A stretch of DNA of 9,821 nucleotides, taken from assembly GCA_038747915.1 (NCBI GenBank), contig JBCDJJ010000106.1, positions 1 through 9,821 of the forward strand, read 5' to 3'. The DNA comes from JBCDAP01 sp038747915. GTDB lineage: Bacteria > Planctomycetota > Phycisphaerae > Phycisphaerales > UBA1924. Below the pieces are notes generated by a model. It was not told the DNA's origin. It saw nothing but the letters and a program-made list of their open reading frames with translations, and searched no databases. Of the stretch, positions 1 to 6,367 are shown one piece after another. Every line of letters starts with the position of its first letter. Positions within the stretch are counted from its first letter, which is position 1. The translations under genes were made by a program, and so were the position numbers.

Positions 1-12
1 CTCCGGGCAAAT

Positions 13-52
13 GTTCGTGGGAGCGAAACGCTCCCACCACCGGGCCACGGGG
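13..52. repeat. Hairpin-bearing dispersed intergenic repeat, left-edge copy
   Basis: This stretch contains a perfect 9-bp inverted repeat: GTGGGAGCG (17-25), loop AAA (26-28), CGCTCCCAC (29-37). A CACCGGGCCACGG tail follows. The whole 40-nt segment matches the reverse complement of 9649-9688 at 37 of 40 positions; the differences are at 27, 43 and 51. Two separated intergenic copies that share both the hairpin and its flank suggest a repeat family rather than a one-off terminator. There is no T-run after the hairpin. The copy may extend left beyond the window. Confidence 0.7.
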
Positions 53-86
53 CTTGGTGATGGAAGATGCTCGAGCCGAGTCAGCC

Positions 87-101
87 GACCCGTCTCGGGT
101 C
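87..101. other. Small perfect hairpin upstream of cstA
   Basis: GACCCG (87-92), loop TCT (93-95) and CGGGTC (96-101) form a 6-bp stem with a 3-nt loop. No T-tract follows, so it is a weak terminator candidate for an upstream gene or simply part of the cstA upstream region. Function is unknown. Confidence 0.25.
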
Positions 102-214
102 AGGACCACGCGCGATCGCCGTACCGAGCCGCCACCGCCGGCCACCGGAGAACGGACGGTCTTGTTGATCCCGTGACCGCGTGACGCTCTCGGCTCGGCC
201 GATGCCCGCGCGTC

Positions 215-220
215 TACCAT
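215..220 (+). promoter_or_regulatory. Possible -10 hexamer for cstA
   Basis: TACCAT matches the TATAAT consensus at 4 of 6 positions and ends 10 bases before the ATG at 231. No clear Shine-Dalgarno lies before that ATG, so a near-leaderless message is possible. No convincing -35 hexamer was found, so support is weak. Confidence 0.25.
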
Positions 221-230
221 CGCACGCGAG

Positions 231-2570
231 ATGGACGCTCTCCTCATGGTCGCGGTCGCGGCGGCGTGCCTCGTCACCGCCTACTTCACCTATGGACGGT
301 GGCTCGCGCACCGGGTCTTCCAGCTCGACGATGCCAACCCGACCCCGGCGCACACCCACGCGGACAACCGCGACTTCATCGCTTCTGCCAAGTCCGTCGT
401 CTTCGGCCACCATTTCACGTCGATCGCGGGTACCGGCCCGATCGTCGGCCCCGCGATCGCAGTGCTCTGGGGGTGGCTCCCCGCGCTGCTGTGGGTGCTG
501 ATCGGGTCGATCTTCATCGGCGCGGTGCACGACCTCGGCTCGCTCGTGGTCTCGCTCCGCAACAAGGGCCGGACCATCGGCGATGTCGCCGGTGAGATCC
601 TGGGGCCGCGGGCTCGAACCCTGTTCCTCGCGATTCTCGTGCTGGCACTATGGATCGTTCTGGCGGTCTTTGGTCTGGTCATCGCCGCGGTGGTGCGCGC
701 GTACCCCGCCGCGATCACACCGGTGCTCGTGCAGATCCCGCTCGCGATCGCGGTCGGCCTGCTGCTGCACCGTGTGGGCCGATCGATCGTCGTGGCGAGC
801 GTCATCTCCGCCGCGCTGCTGCTCGGCACCACGTGGTTCAGTGCAGTCGCGGGCGACATCGCAGCGTCCGGCTCGGCCTTTGCGGGGCTTGCCGGCTTTA
901 TCGATGGCCTCAACGGCGCGCTCGCGGCGCAGCCACCCGCGGTCTGGATCCTCGGCCTGCTCGGCTACGCGTACATCGCGAGTGTGCTGCCGGTGTGGCT
1001 GCTGCTTCAGCCGCGGGATTACGTGAATGCCCTCCAGTTGCTCGTCTGTCTTGGCCTGCTCGTCGCGGGTCTCGTTGCTGCGGCCACGCTCGGTGGTCAG
1101 CCGCTCGCCGGCGCCTCCGGCGAGCGGCCCGAGCTGTCCATCATCGCGCCCGCGGTGCGGTGGCAGCCGATCGGCGCGCCGCCGATCCTGCCCGTGCTGT
1201 TCATCACCGTGGCGTGCGGCGCGTGCTCGGGCTTCCACTGCCTGGTCTCATCGGGCACGACGTCGAAGCAGCTCAGCCGCGAGCGCGATGCCAAGCCGAT
1301 CGGCTACGGCGCGATGCTCACCGAAGGTTTCCTGGCAACGCTCGTGATCGCCGCGTGTGTCGCCGGCGTCGGCCTCGGCGGCATGCTCACGCCCACCATG
1401 GACACACTGAGCCGCGTCACGCTCCTCAACCCCGATGCCGAAGATCCGCAAGCCGACAGCCCGACCGTCGCGGCGCGGTTCACCCGGTTCATCCTGCCCG
1501 GCGAGGGCCGCCAGCACTTCATCGGCATCGTCGAGCCCGCACCCGACCTCTACCAGGGCGACGAACTCACACCCTGGATCCGCCACTGGACGTTCCAAGA
1601 CAACTTTGATGTCGAGATCAACCTCGGCACCGCCGAACTCGTCGAGAGCACACGCGGCGAGGTGAACGCCGTCACGCTCGACGATGGCATCGCGGTGGCG
1701 CGCGCCAACCCGGCCTCGCTCACGGTGAGCGGGCCGGTGGCCTACGACTCGCGCTACCGCAACTGGCAGTCTGCTGGCTCGCTCGAGGCCAAGGTCGGCG
1801 CGTTCGTGCATGGTGCCGGCAACTTCGTGGCCGCCCTCGGCGTGCCGCTCCCGATCGCGATTGCCCTGATGGCGGTGTTCGTCGCGTCGTTCGCAGCGAC
1901 CACCATGGACACATCGGCACGGCTGCAGCGGTACGTGCTGCAGGAGCTCGGCCGATCGTGGCTGCCCCGTCGTCAGCCGCTCGAGTGCCCCCAGTGCGGG
2001 TACGACTGCGCGGGAACGCGGGTGGACGATGCAGCCGCTCAGCAATGCCCCGAGTGCGGCACCGGCTTCGATCCCGCGACCAACACCGGCCCGGTCGATC
2101 CGAAGTTGTCGCGCGGTCGTATCCCATGGTGGAACCCGGCGCCGGCGATCGTGTCGACTCACGGTGCCACAGCGGTCGCGGTGCTATCCGCTGCGGCGCT
2201 CGCGATTGCGCCGGCGGGTCTGCTCGGTGGTACCTCGATGTCGCCCGGAACGGGCGGTCTCGTGCTGTGGCCGGTGTTCGGCGCGACCAATCAACTGCTC
2301 GCGGGCTTCGCATTCGTGGTGATCGTGGCGTGGCTCGTGACCACGCGCCGCCCGTGGTGGTTCGCGGTGGTGCCCGCGATCGTCATGCTGGTCGTTCCGG
2401 CATGGGCGATGCTCTGGCAGGCGTTCATCGGCGATGCACAAAACCGATCGTGGCTTGTGGAAGGGCAGTTCGTGCTGATCGGCATCGCGATCGCGGTGAT
2501 CGTCTTGGAGATTTGGTTGATCGTGGAAGCACTCAAGCGTGTGCCCGCGTTGCGGCGGCTTCGTCGGTGA
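231..2570 (+). CDS. cstA: CstA-family carbon starvation protein (membrane transporter) with extra soluble segment and zinc ribbon
   Basis: This is a 779-residue polytopic inner-membrane protein of the CstA/BtsT family, whose studied members import pyruvate by proton symport or contribute to peptide uptake during carbon starvation. Family signatures seen: FGHHFTSIAGTGP (from F58), GAVHDLGS (H100, D101), SLRNKGRTI, ATTMDTSARLQRYV (from A556) and LWPVFGATNQLL (from L679). It is longer than the roughly 700 residues of the E. coli relatives. Two segments account for much of the excess: a mostly hydrophilic stretch at about 400-520 between membrane segments, and a zinc ribbon with C586, C589, C606 and C609 (CPQCG...CPECG) just after the conserved LQRYV helix. 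The ATG at 231 leads directly into the first membrane helix; an in-frame ATG at 246 is an alternative. The substrate cannot be read from sequence. It appears monocistronic, with hairpins downstream. Confidence 0.93.
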   Translation: MDALLMVAVAAACLVTAYFTYGRWLAHRVFQLDDANPTPAHTHADNRDFIASAKSVVFGHHFTSIAGTGPIVGPAIAVLWGWLPALLWVLIGSIFIGAVHDLGSLVVSLRNKGRTIGDVAGEILGPRARTLFLAILVLALWIVLAVFGLVIAAVVRAYPAAITPVLVQIPLAIAVGLLLHRVGRSIVVASVISAALLLGTTWFSAVAGDIAASGSAFAGLAGFIDGLNGALAAQPPAVWILGLLGYAYIASVLPVWLLLQPRDYVNALQLLVCLGLLVAGLVAAATLGGQPLAGASGERPELSIIAPAVRWQPIGAPPILPVLFITVACGACSGFHCLVSSGTTSKQLSRERDAKPIGYGAMLTEGFLATLVIAACVAGVGLGGMLTPTMDTLSRVTLLNPDAEDPQADSPTVAARFTRFILPGEGRQHFIGIVEPAPDLYQGDELTPWIRHWTFQDNFDVEINLGTAELVESTRGEVNAVTLDDGIAVARANPASLTVSGPVAYDSRYRNWQSAGSLEAKVGAFVHGAGNFVAALGVPLPIAIALMAVFVASFAATTMDTSARLQRYVLQELGRSWLPRRQPLECPQCGYDCAGTRVDDAAAQQCPECGTGFDPATNTGPVDPKLSRGRIPWWNPAPAIVSTHGATAVAVLSAAALAIAPAGLLGGTSMSPGTGGLVLWPVFGATNQLLAGFAFVVIVAWLVTTRRPWWFAVVPAIVMLVVPAWAMLWQAFIGDAQNRSWLVEGQFVLIGIAIAVIVLEIWLIVEALKRVPALRRLRR

Positions 2571-2597
2571 GATGCGCGACGCGGCATCAAGAAAAAA

Positions 2598-2631
2598 CCG
2601 TCGGTCGAGGGCTCCGATCCCCGACCGACGG
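2598..2631. terminator. Strong hairpin after cstA, probable terminator
   Basis: Perfect 10-bp arms CCGTCGGTCG (2598-2607) and CGACCGACGG (2622-2631) enclose a bulged A, three further G:C pairs (2609-2611 with 2619-2621) and a 7-nt loop. It lies 27 bases after the cstA stop. An A-run (2592-2597) precedes it, but no T-run follows on the plus strand. The canonical intrinsic-terminator polarity would therefore favour minus-strand transcripts, although no minus-strand gene lies immediately to its right. It may mark the 3' end of cstA mRNA by structure alone. Confidence 0.55.
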
Positions 2632-2701
2632 CGTGCCACGGCGAAGCGCCGCGTTGCTCATGCGCATGTGTGGTGGGGCGTTCGCCCGGGACGTGAGTGT
2701 A

Positions 2702-2722
2702 GCTCGCCGGCCCGCGGCGAGC
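2702..2722. other. Second GC-rich hairpin in the cstA-NUDIX gap
   Basis: GCTCGCCG (2702-2709) and CGGCGAGC (2715-2722) form a perfect 8-bp stem with a 5-nt loop. It lies between the first hairpin and the AT-rich segment before the NUDIX gene. It could be a second transcription-stop or RNA-stabilising structure. There is no T-tract to confirm a terminator. Confidence 0.35.
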
Positions 2723-2731
2723 CATGGTCAT

Positions 2732-2785
2732 TTGGATGGGTCTGAGAGCAGTACAAATCTGTAAGATCCTTTTTATCAGGTATTT
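2732..2785 (+). promoter_or_regulatory. AT-rich promoter-like region of the NUDIX gene
   Basis: In an otherwise GC-rich sequence, this stretch turns AT-rich just before the ATG at 2786. Candidate elements are TTGGAT at 2732-2737 (-35-like), TACAAA at 2752-2757 and TAAGAT at 2762-2767 (-10-like). None of the pairs has ideal spacing: 14 and 24 bases. A weak AGG at 2778-2780 lies five bases before the start codon. The exact promoter is undecided. Confidence 0.3.
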
Positions 2786-3304
2786 ATGACTCTTACGCCC
2801 GAGCCTGATTCTGCGAAAAAGTTCGTCCGCGTCGCCCTCGCGCTCATCCTGCGCGAGGGGTCGAGCGAGGTGGATCCCCGGCTCCCCAGCGCATCGCCCG
2901 ATCGGGTGAATTCCCCTGTTGAGGTGTTGATCACGCGACGGTTAGACGATTCGGTCTACGGCGGGTGGTGGGAGTTCCCCGGGGGCAAAATCGAGCCGGG
3001 CGAGGACGTCGAGCACGCAGCGATTCGGGAGGCTCGAGAAGAACTCGGGGTGGCGTTTCATCCCCACGGGACACTGCGCGCGTTCCATCATGTGTACGAG
3101 CACGCCTCGGTGGAGCTCCATCCGGTGCTCGGTCAGCTGACGGCGGGATCCGATCAACCACAGAACATCGCCGTCTCCGAGCATCGGTGGGTGCCGGCCG
3201 CCGGGTTGGTGGAGGAAGCGCGGTTTTTGCCTGGAAACCGCGAGTTGGTGCGGGACGTGGCCGCGCTCGCCGCGCGGAACGAGCTGCTTATCCCCCCGAG
3301 ATGA
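2786..3304 (+). CDS. MutT/NUDIX-family hydrolase
   Basis: This 172-residue cytosolic protein carries a textbook Nudix box with spacing G-x5-E-x7-REAREELGV: G67, E73, R81, E82, E85, E86 and G88. Those glutamates bind the catalytic metal ions. A WWEFPGGKIEPGE entry, as in MutT-type 8-oxo-(d)GTP diphosphatases, precedes the box, so nucleotide-pool sanitising is the best guess. Nudix substrates cannot be fixed from the box alone. Between the first beta strand (14-22) and the ITRR strand (about 49-52) there is a short Pro/Ser-rich insertion (26-44). The start ATG has only a weak AGG five bases upstream. The last 17 bases overlap the 3' end of the convergent zinc-ribbon gene, with no terminator visible between them. 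Confidence 0.85.
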   Translation: MTLTPEPDSAKKFVRVALALILREGSSEVDPRLPSASPDRVNSPVEVLITRRLDDSVYGGWWEFPGGKIEPGEDVEHAAIREAREELGVAFHPHGTLRAFHHVYEHASVELHPVLGQLTAGSDQPQNIAVSEHRWVPAAGLVEEARFLPGNRELVRDVAALAARNELLIPPR

Positions 3305-4097
3305 GCGCCGCTGCGAGGCCGATACCGATCACGGTGACCACCACGAGCGCAACGGTCAGGAGCACCGCGGCGCGGCGCCACCGCGCGGCGCTCGCGCGGG
3401 CCACGGTCACGGACTGGCGCGGCTCGGGCGGTGCATCGCTGGTTGTCGGAGTCGGATTCGGTGTTGGAGATGGGGGGTGTGATGCAGCGTCCACGGTCTG
3501 GACCGCGGGCGGGTCTTCGCCGGGGAGCGGTGTGATGCGGCGCAGGCCGAGGTGATTGCGGTCGTGCGCGAGCGTAAGCGCAGCGCCGCAGGCGCTGCAG
3601 ACCGCGTCGTTGGCTCCGACACCGGCGCCGCAGCTGTGGCACAGGCCGAAGAGCGTGGCAAGGCCGGGGATGCGCCGCGCTCGCTGCCAGAACTGGCGCG
3701 TGGTGGGGCCTCGGACGACCGAATCCGGCGTGACCTTGCCGCGTGCGACCATCTTGGCGAGCGTCTCGAAGCTGCACGGCGGCGCGAAGGGCGACTCGGT
3801 GCGGCGGACCTGCCAGGGCCCCATGGCGTTCTGCGTGGCCTGGCGGGAGAGCGGTTCGAAGAGCCCGGCGCACTCGGTGCACCGGTCGGAGGCGCCGGAG
3901 ATGGCACCGCAGTAGGGGCACAGCACGCCGCCGACCGTCTGCTCGAGGCGGGCATCGTCTTGGGAGGGTGGGTCGTCGGTGACGCTCGCCGCAGCGGCGG
4001 TGCTCGGCGTGGTGTCGGCCGGTGTCTCGGGCGCCGCGTCTTCGGGCGACGTCGAGGCGGGGTACGCTGACTCTGGCGTGGCCTGCATGCGAGTCAT
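3288..4097 (-). CDS. Tail-anchored double zinc-ribbon protein with GYF-like module
   Basis: This is a 269-residue protein of unknown function. In order it has a low-complexity Ala/Pro/Thr N-terminus (1-55), a first zinc ribbon with C60, C63, C73 and C76, and a module at about 93-150. That module begins GPWQVRR, continues LAKMVARGKVTPDSVVRGP and resembles GYF_2-type peptide-binding domains. A second ribbon (C153, C156, C167, C170), a Pro-rich linker (about 194-228) and one C-terminal membrane helix (about 244-266) follow. There is no signal peptide, so the soluble part probably faces the cytoplasm. Two starts are possible: ATG at 4097, or ATG at 4088, which has AGGA eight bases upstream and TAGGAT seven bases upstream. 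The gene overlaps the NUDIX gene at its 3' end by 17 bp and the lipoprotein gene at its 5' end. Composition matches its neighbours. Confidence 0.8.
   Translation of the reverse strand: MTRMQATPESAYPASTSPEDAAPETPADTTPSTAAAASVTDDPPSQDDARLEQTVGGVLCPYCGAISGASDRCTECAGLFEPLSRQATQNAMGPWQVRRTESPFAPPCSFETLAKMVARGKVTPDSVVRGPTTRQFWQRARRIPGLATLFGLCHSCGAGVGANDAVCSACGAALTLAHDRNHLGLRRITPLPGEDPPAVQTVDAASHPPSPTPNPTPTTSDAPPEPRQSVTVARASAARWRRAAVLLTVALVVVTVIGIGLAAALISGG
4063..4068 (+). promoter_or_regulatory. Possible -10 element for the parvulin-like lipoprotein gene
   Basis: TACGCT lies 18 bases before the ATG at 4087 and fits a loose TAnnnT pattern. It lies inside the N-terminal coding region of the minus-strand zinc-ribbon gene, where any promoter for this plus-strand start must lie. 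No strong -35 is seen. Confidence 0.2.
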
Positions 4098-5073
4098 CCT
4101 AGGAGCGGTCTTGGTGGTGGCGTCGGGGTGCGCTGCGCCGGCGCCGGAGCCCGAGTCTGGGCTCGCGCGGTCCGAGCAATACGCCGCGACCGTCGCTCAG
4201 CAGTCACCCGGCGAGGTGCGCGGGCCCGCGGCATCGCTTGAGGGCCGGGCCATGACCGCGGGCGGACGCGTCTACGACGCCGCGCTGATGTGGCCGCTGC
4301 TCGCTGAGGCCGCGGGCGGTGTGGTAGCGCAAGAGCTGGCGTTGCTCGCCGCACTCGACTCGGCGTGCGACGAGGCGGGCATCGTGATCACCGAGGCTGC
4401 GCTCGATCGCGAGCGGGCGCTCGTGGAGTCGCAGTTGACCGCCACGGGCGCCGGCGCCGACACCGGGGCGCTACTCGCGCGCGTGCGCGCGAGTCGTGGG
4501 CTCGGCCCGGAGCGATTCGCGGCCCTGCTCCGGCGCAACGCGATGCTGCGCGCCCTCGTTCGCCCGGACGTGCAGGTCACAGAGAGCGCCATCGTGCAGG
4601 CATACCGCCTCGAGTTCGGACCGACACGCGTCGTGCGCCTCATCACGACCGATCAACTCGCCGAGGCCTCGGCCGCGATCGGGGAGATCCGTGGTGGCCG
4701 GTCGTTCTCAGCGGTCGCTGCCGAGCGTTCGACCGACCCGAGCCGCGTGCGCGGCGGGCTGATCGGCGCGATCAGCCTGGCCGACCCGGCGTACCCCGAG
4801 GCGTTGCGGACCGCCGCTGCGGCGATCGAGGTCGGCGAGGTATCGTCGCCGGTGGCGTTGGATCGCGGGTTCGCGGTCGTGATGGTGGACGCGATCGAAG
4901 AAGACGATGTGCCGGCGCTCGACGACGTGCGCGACCGAGCGGCCGAGGTCGCCACGCTCCGCGCCGAGCGCGTGCTGATGGAGGCGAAGGCACGCGAGCT
5001 GCAAGCGGGGGTATCGCCGCGGTTTTTCGATGCGTCACTTCGGTGGTCGTGGGGGGCGCGGTCGGGGGAGTGA
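4087..5073 (+). CDS. Parvulin-like (SurA/PpiC-type) peptidyl-prolyl isomerase domain lipoprotein
   Basis: The ATG at 4087 gives a 328-residue precursor starting MRVILGAVLVVASGC. This is a short positive n-region, a hydrophobic core and a lipobox-like ASG-C with C15 as the likely lipidation site, so the mature protein probably sits on a membrane facing the periplasm. Residues about 45-175 are helical and SurA-N-like. Residues about 178-267 match a parvulin domain: VVRLITT, then GGRSFSAVAAERSTDPS, RGGLIGAISLAD and GEVSSPVALDRGFAVVMV. Both histidines usually found in the parvulin core (RHIL and YHII positions) are replaced, here by R-L and A-V, so activity may be low and the role chaperone-like. 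Lengthening to an upstream in-frame ATG at 3979 would bury the signal sequence. A TTG at 4111 with AGGAG upstream would truncate it. Start codons overlap the divergent gene. Confidence 0.75.
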   Translation: MRVILGAVLVVASGCAAPAPEPESGLARSEQYAATVAQQSPGEVRGPAASLEGRAMTAGGRVYDAALMWPLLAEAAGGVVAQELALLAALDSACDEAGIVITEAALDRERALVESQLTATGAGADTGALLARVRASRGLGPERFAALLRRNAMLRALVRPDVQVTESAIVQAYRLEFGPTRVVRLITTDQLAEASAAIGEIRGGRSFSAVAAERSTDPSRVRGGLIGAISLADPAYPEALRTAAAAIEVGEVSSPVALDRGFAVVMVDAIEEDDVPALDDVRDRAAEVATLRAERVLMEAKARELQAGVSPRFFDASLRWSWGARSGE

Positions 5074-5108
5074 GCCGATTGTGTGCTGTGCGTGTTCGTG
5101 TGCAGACG

Positions 5109-5117
5109 TGCTAGGCT
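5109..5117 (+). promoter_or_regulatory. Extended -10 promoter element before the prepilin-like gene
   Basis: TGCTAGGCT reads as an extended -10 (TGn followed by TAGGCT). It ends six bases before the GTG at 5124, which would put the transcription start on or next to the start codon and make the mRNA leaderless. There is no Shine-Dalgarno in front of this GTG, which fits. No good -35 is seen, as is common for extended -10 promoters. Confidence 0.4.
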
Positions 5118-5123
5118 CACGAC

Positions 5124-6191
5124 GTGTCGAACACCCCGTCGATCCAGGTTTGCGAATCGAGCGCCGATCGAGTGGCGCGGCAATCCCGCGCCTTCACGCT
5201 GATCGAGCTGCTTGTCGTCGTCGCGGTTATCGCGTTACTGATCGGCCTGCTGGTGCCGACGCTGGGCCGGGCCCGGGCCGTCGCCGAGGAGATTCAGTGT
5301 CAGTCGAACCTCCGGCAGATCGGCCTGGCGACGGTGGCCTACTCGGTCGGCAATGACGAGTCGTTGTGCTCTGGTCCCTTTGACAACCGAGATCAGGACA
5401 ACAGCTACGGCCCGATCGACGAGGCGGGGTGGTTGGCCGACATGATCAACGGCGGTCACCTCGTGCCGGGCGAGCTGCTGTGCCCGTCGAACCCGTCGCA
5501 GTACACCCAGAACATGGCGCCGGCTCGGCTCAACGACAACCCCTGGACGGAGTTTACCGACGAGGAGCGGCTCGAACTCTTGAATCGCGGGTTCAACACG
5601 AACTACGTGATGAGCTGGTACATGGGCCTGACGGAGCTGCTGCCCGAGTACCGATTTAATCTCGGCGGACTGAACCCGCGGAAGACGAACGTTTCGATTG
5701 GCCCGCTCCGCACGACACGGATCGGCGGGACATCGATCAGCCGCGTACCGATCTTCGGTGATGCTCGGGTTGATACCACGTCGGCCGACGACGATTTCGG
5801 CGATGTTGATGGCGACGGCACGCTCGATCGCCTGACCAAAGCGCGCGGCGACGGGCCGACGCCGAACATCGAGAGCTGGGGACGCCAGAACTACAGCGAC
5901 TTCGGCCCCACGCACGGTCAGCGTCGTCAGCGTCGCGACGGCCTGCAGGACATCCGCTCCCGTGGGAACATGGTTTTCGCCGACGGCCACGCCAAGGTCT
6001 TCAACGACAATGACCGCAACGGCAACTTCGGGTGGACCATTCAGCCCGAAGAGCCTGTGCCGACTTTCCTCAGCGATGATTCGTACCCCGACACCGAGTC
6101 GGCGGTCTTCGGCGGGTGGCTGAGTGATGGCTCTTTCGCGAACCCGGGGGCGTTCACCCGACTGCCGCGATCCGTGCCATCCTTTCCCTAG
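5124..6191 (+). CDS. Prepilin-type N-terminal cleavage/methylation domain protein (pseudopilin-like)
   Basis: This 355-residue protein starts with GTG. A 23-residue leader ends in a prepilin peptidase site, A23|FTLIELLVVV, with the invariant Glu at +5 of the mature chain (E28). A hydrophobic helix runs to about L45 and then TLGRARAVAEE, as in type II secretion and type IV pilus subunits. Near the C-terminus GNMVFADGHAKVF matches the processing-associated H-X9-DG tail found in the large planctomycete paralogue families, but the leading His position is Ile here. D227-V-D-G-D-G-T-L-D235 looks like a calcium-binding EF-hand/dockerin loop, and DNDRNGN is a weaker second one. SNLRQIGLA after the helix is also typical. 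It is likely exported and assembled in, or associated with, a pseudopilus or the envelope. No partner secretion genes are in the window. The two exported proteins downstream could be functionally linked. Confidence 0.85.
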   Translation: MSNTPSIQVCESSADRVARQSRAFTLIELLVVVAVIALLIGLLVPTLGRARAVAEEIQCQSNLRQIGLATVAYSVGNDESLCSGPFDNRDQDNSYGPIDEAGWLADMINGGHLVPGELLCPSNPSQYTQNMAPARLNDNPWTEFTDEERLELLNRGFNTNYVMSWYMGLTELLPEYRFNLGGLNPRKTNVSIGPLRTTRIGGTSISRVPIFGDARVDTTSADDDFGDVDGDGTLDRLTKARGDGPTPNIESWGRQNYSDFGPTHGQRRQRRDGLQDIRSRGNMVFADGHAKVFNDNDRNGNFGWTIQPEEPVPTFLSDDSYPDTESAVFGGWLSDGSFANPGAFTRLPRSVPSFP

Positions 6192-6216
6192 AAGCTCGGT
6201 TTCATCATCCGGCGCA

Positions 6217-6239
6217 TTAATTTACAAACTTTTAACACA
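6217..6239. other. AT-rich patch downstream of the prepilin-like gene
   Basis: Positions 6217-6239 (from TTAATTTACAAACTTT to AACACA) are strikingly AT-rich for this genome. They include TTTACA (6221-6226) and TTAACA (6232-6237), both 5 of 6 to a -35 consensus, but no -10 lies 16-18 bases downstream of either. It may be an UP-like or regulator-binding region for the next gene. Confidence 0.25.
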
Positions 6240-6271
6240 GGTGTGGCCCGGGGACGCGGTCGCGGTGGCGT

Positions 6272-6296
6272 CATCGCTTAGCGATGCCGATACACT
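6272..6296 (+). promoter_or_regulatory. Palindrome plus -10-like hexamer upstream of the PEP-CTERM protein gene
   Basis: CATCGC (6272-6277), TTA, GCGATG (6281-6286) is a perfect 6-bp inverted repeat. Five bases later comes TACACT (6291-6296), which matches TATAAT at 4 of 6. The palindrome occupies the spacer and touches the expected -35 position, a place where a repressor operator could act. The implied 5' UTR to the chosen ATG at 6368 is about 65 nt. The site is inferred from layout only. Confidence 0.3.
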
Positions 6297-6367
6297 CGCC
6301 TCGGGTGGTGCCGCGGCGTGTGCCTCGGCACCTTGAGATGCACGTCAACATGCCGAGGATTTGGGAC

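Noticed and set aside
1248..2162. A 304-codon open frame antisense to cstA
   Set aside because: It is a mirror frame of a clearly conserved CstA coding sequence, Arg/Ala-rich, with no domain signature.
3979..4086. Longer start for the parvulin-like lipoprotein at the ATG at 3979
   Set aside because: It would place 36 residues before the signal sequence and lipobox, and the extension is antisense to the well-formed zinc-ribbon gene.
5920..5940. Short tandem CGTCAG-type repeat in the prepilin-like gene
   Set aside because: Only about two units (encoding RRQRR), too short to be an array or a phase-variation tract.
6284..6367. Longer start for the first lamin-tail protein at the ATG at 6284
   Set aside because: No ribosome site precedes it, an Arg-rich stretch would precede the signal peptide, and GAGGA lies eight bases before the ATG at 6368.
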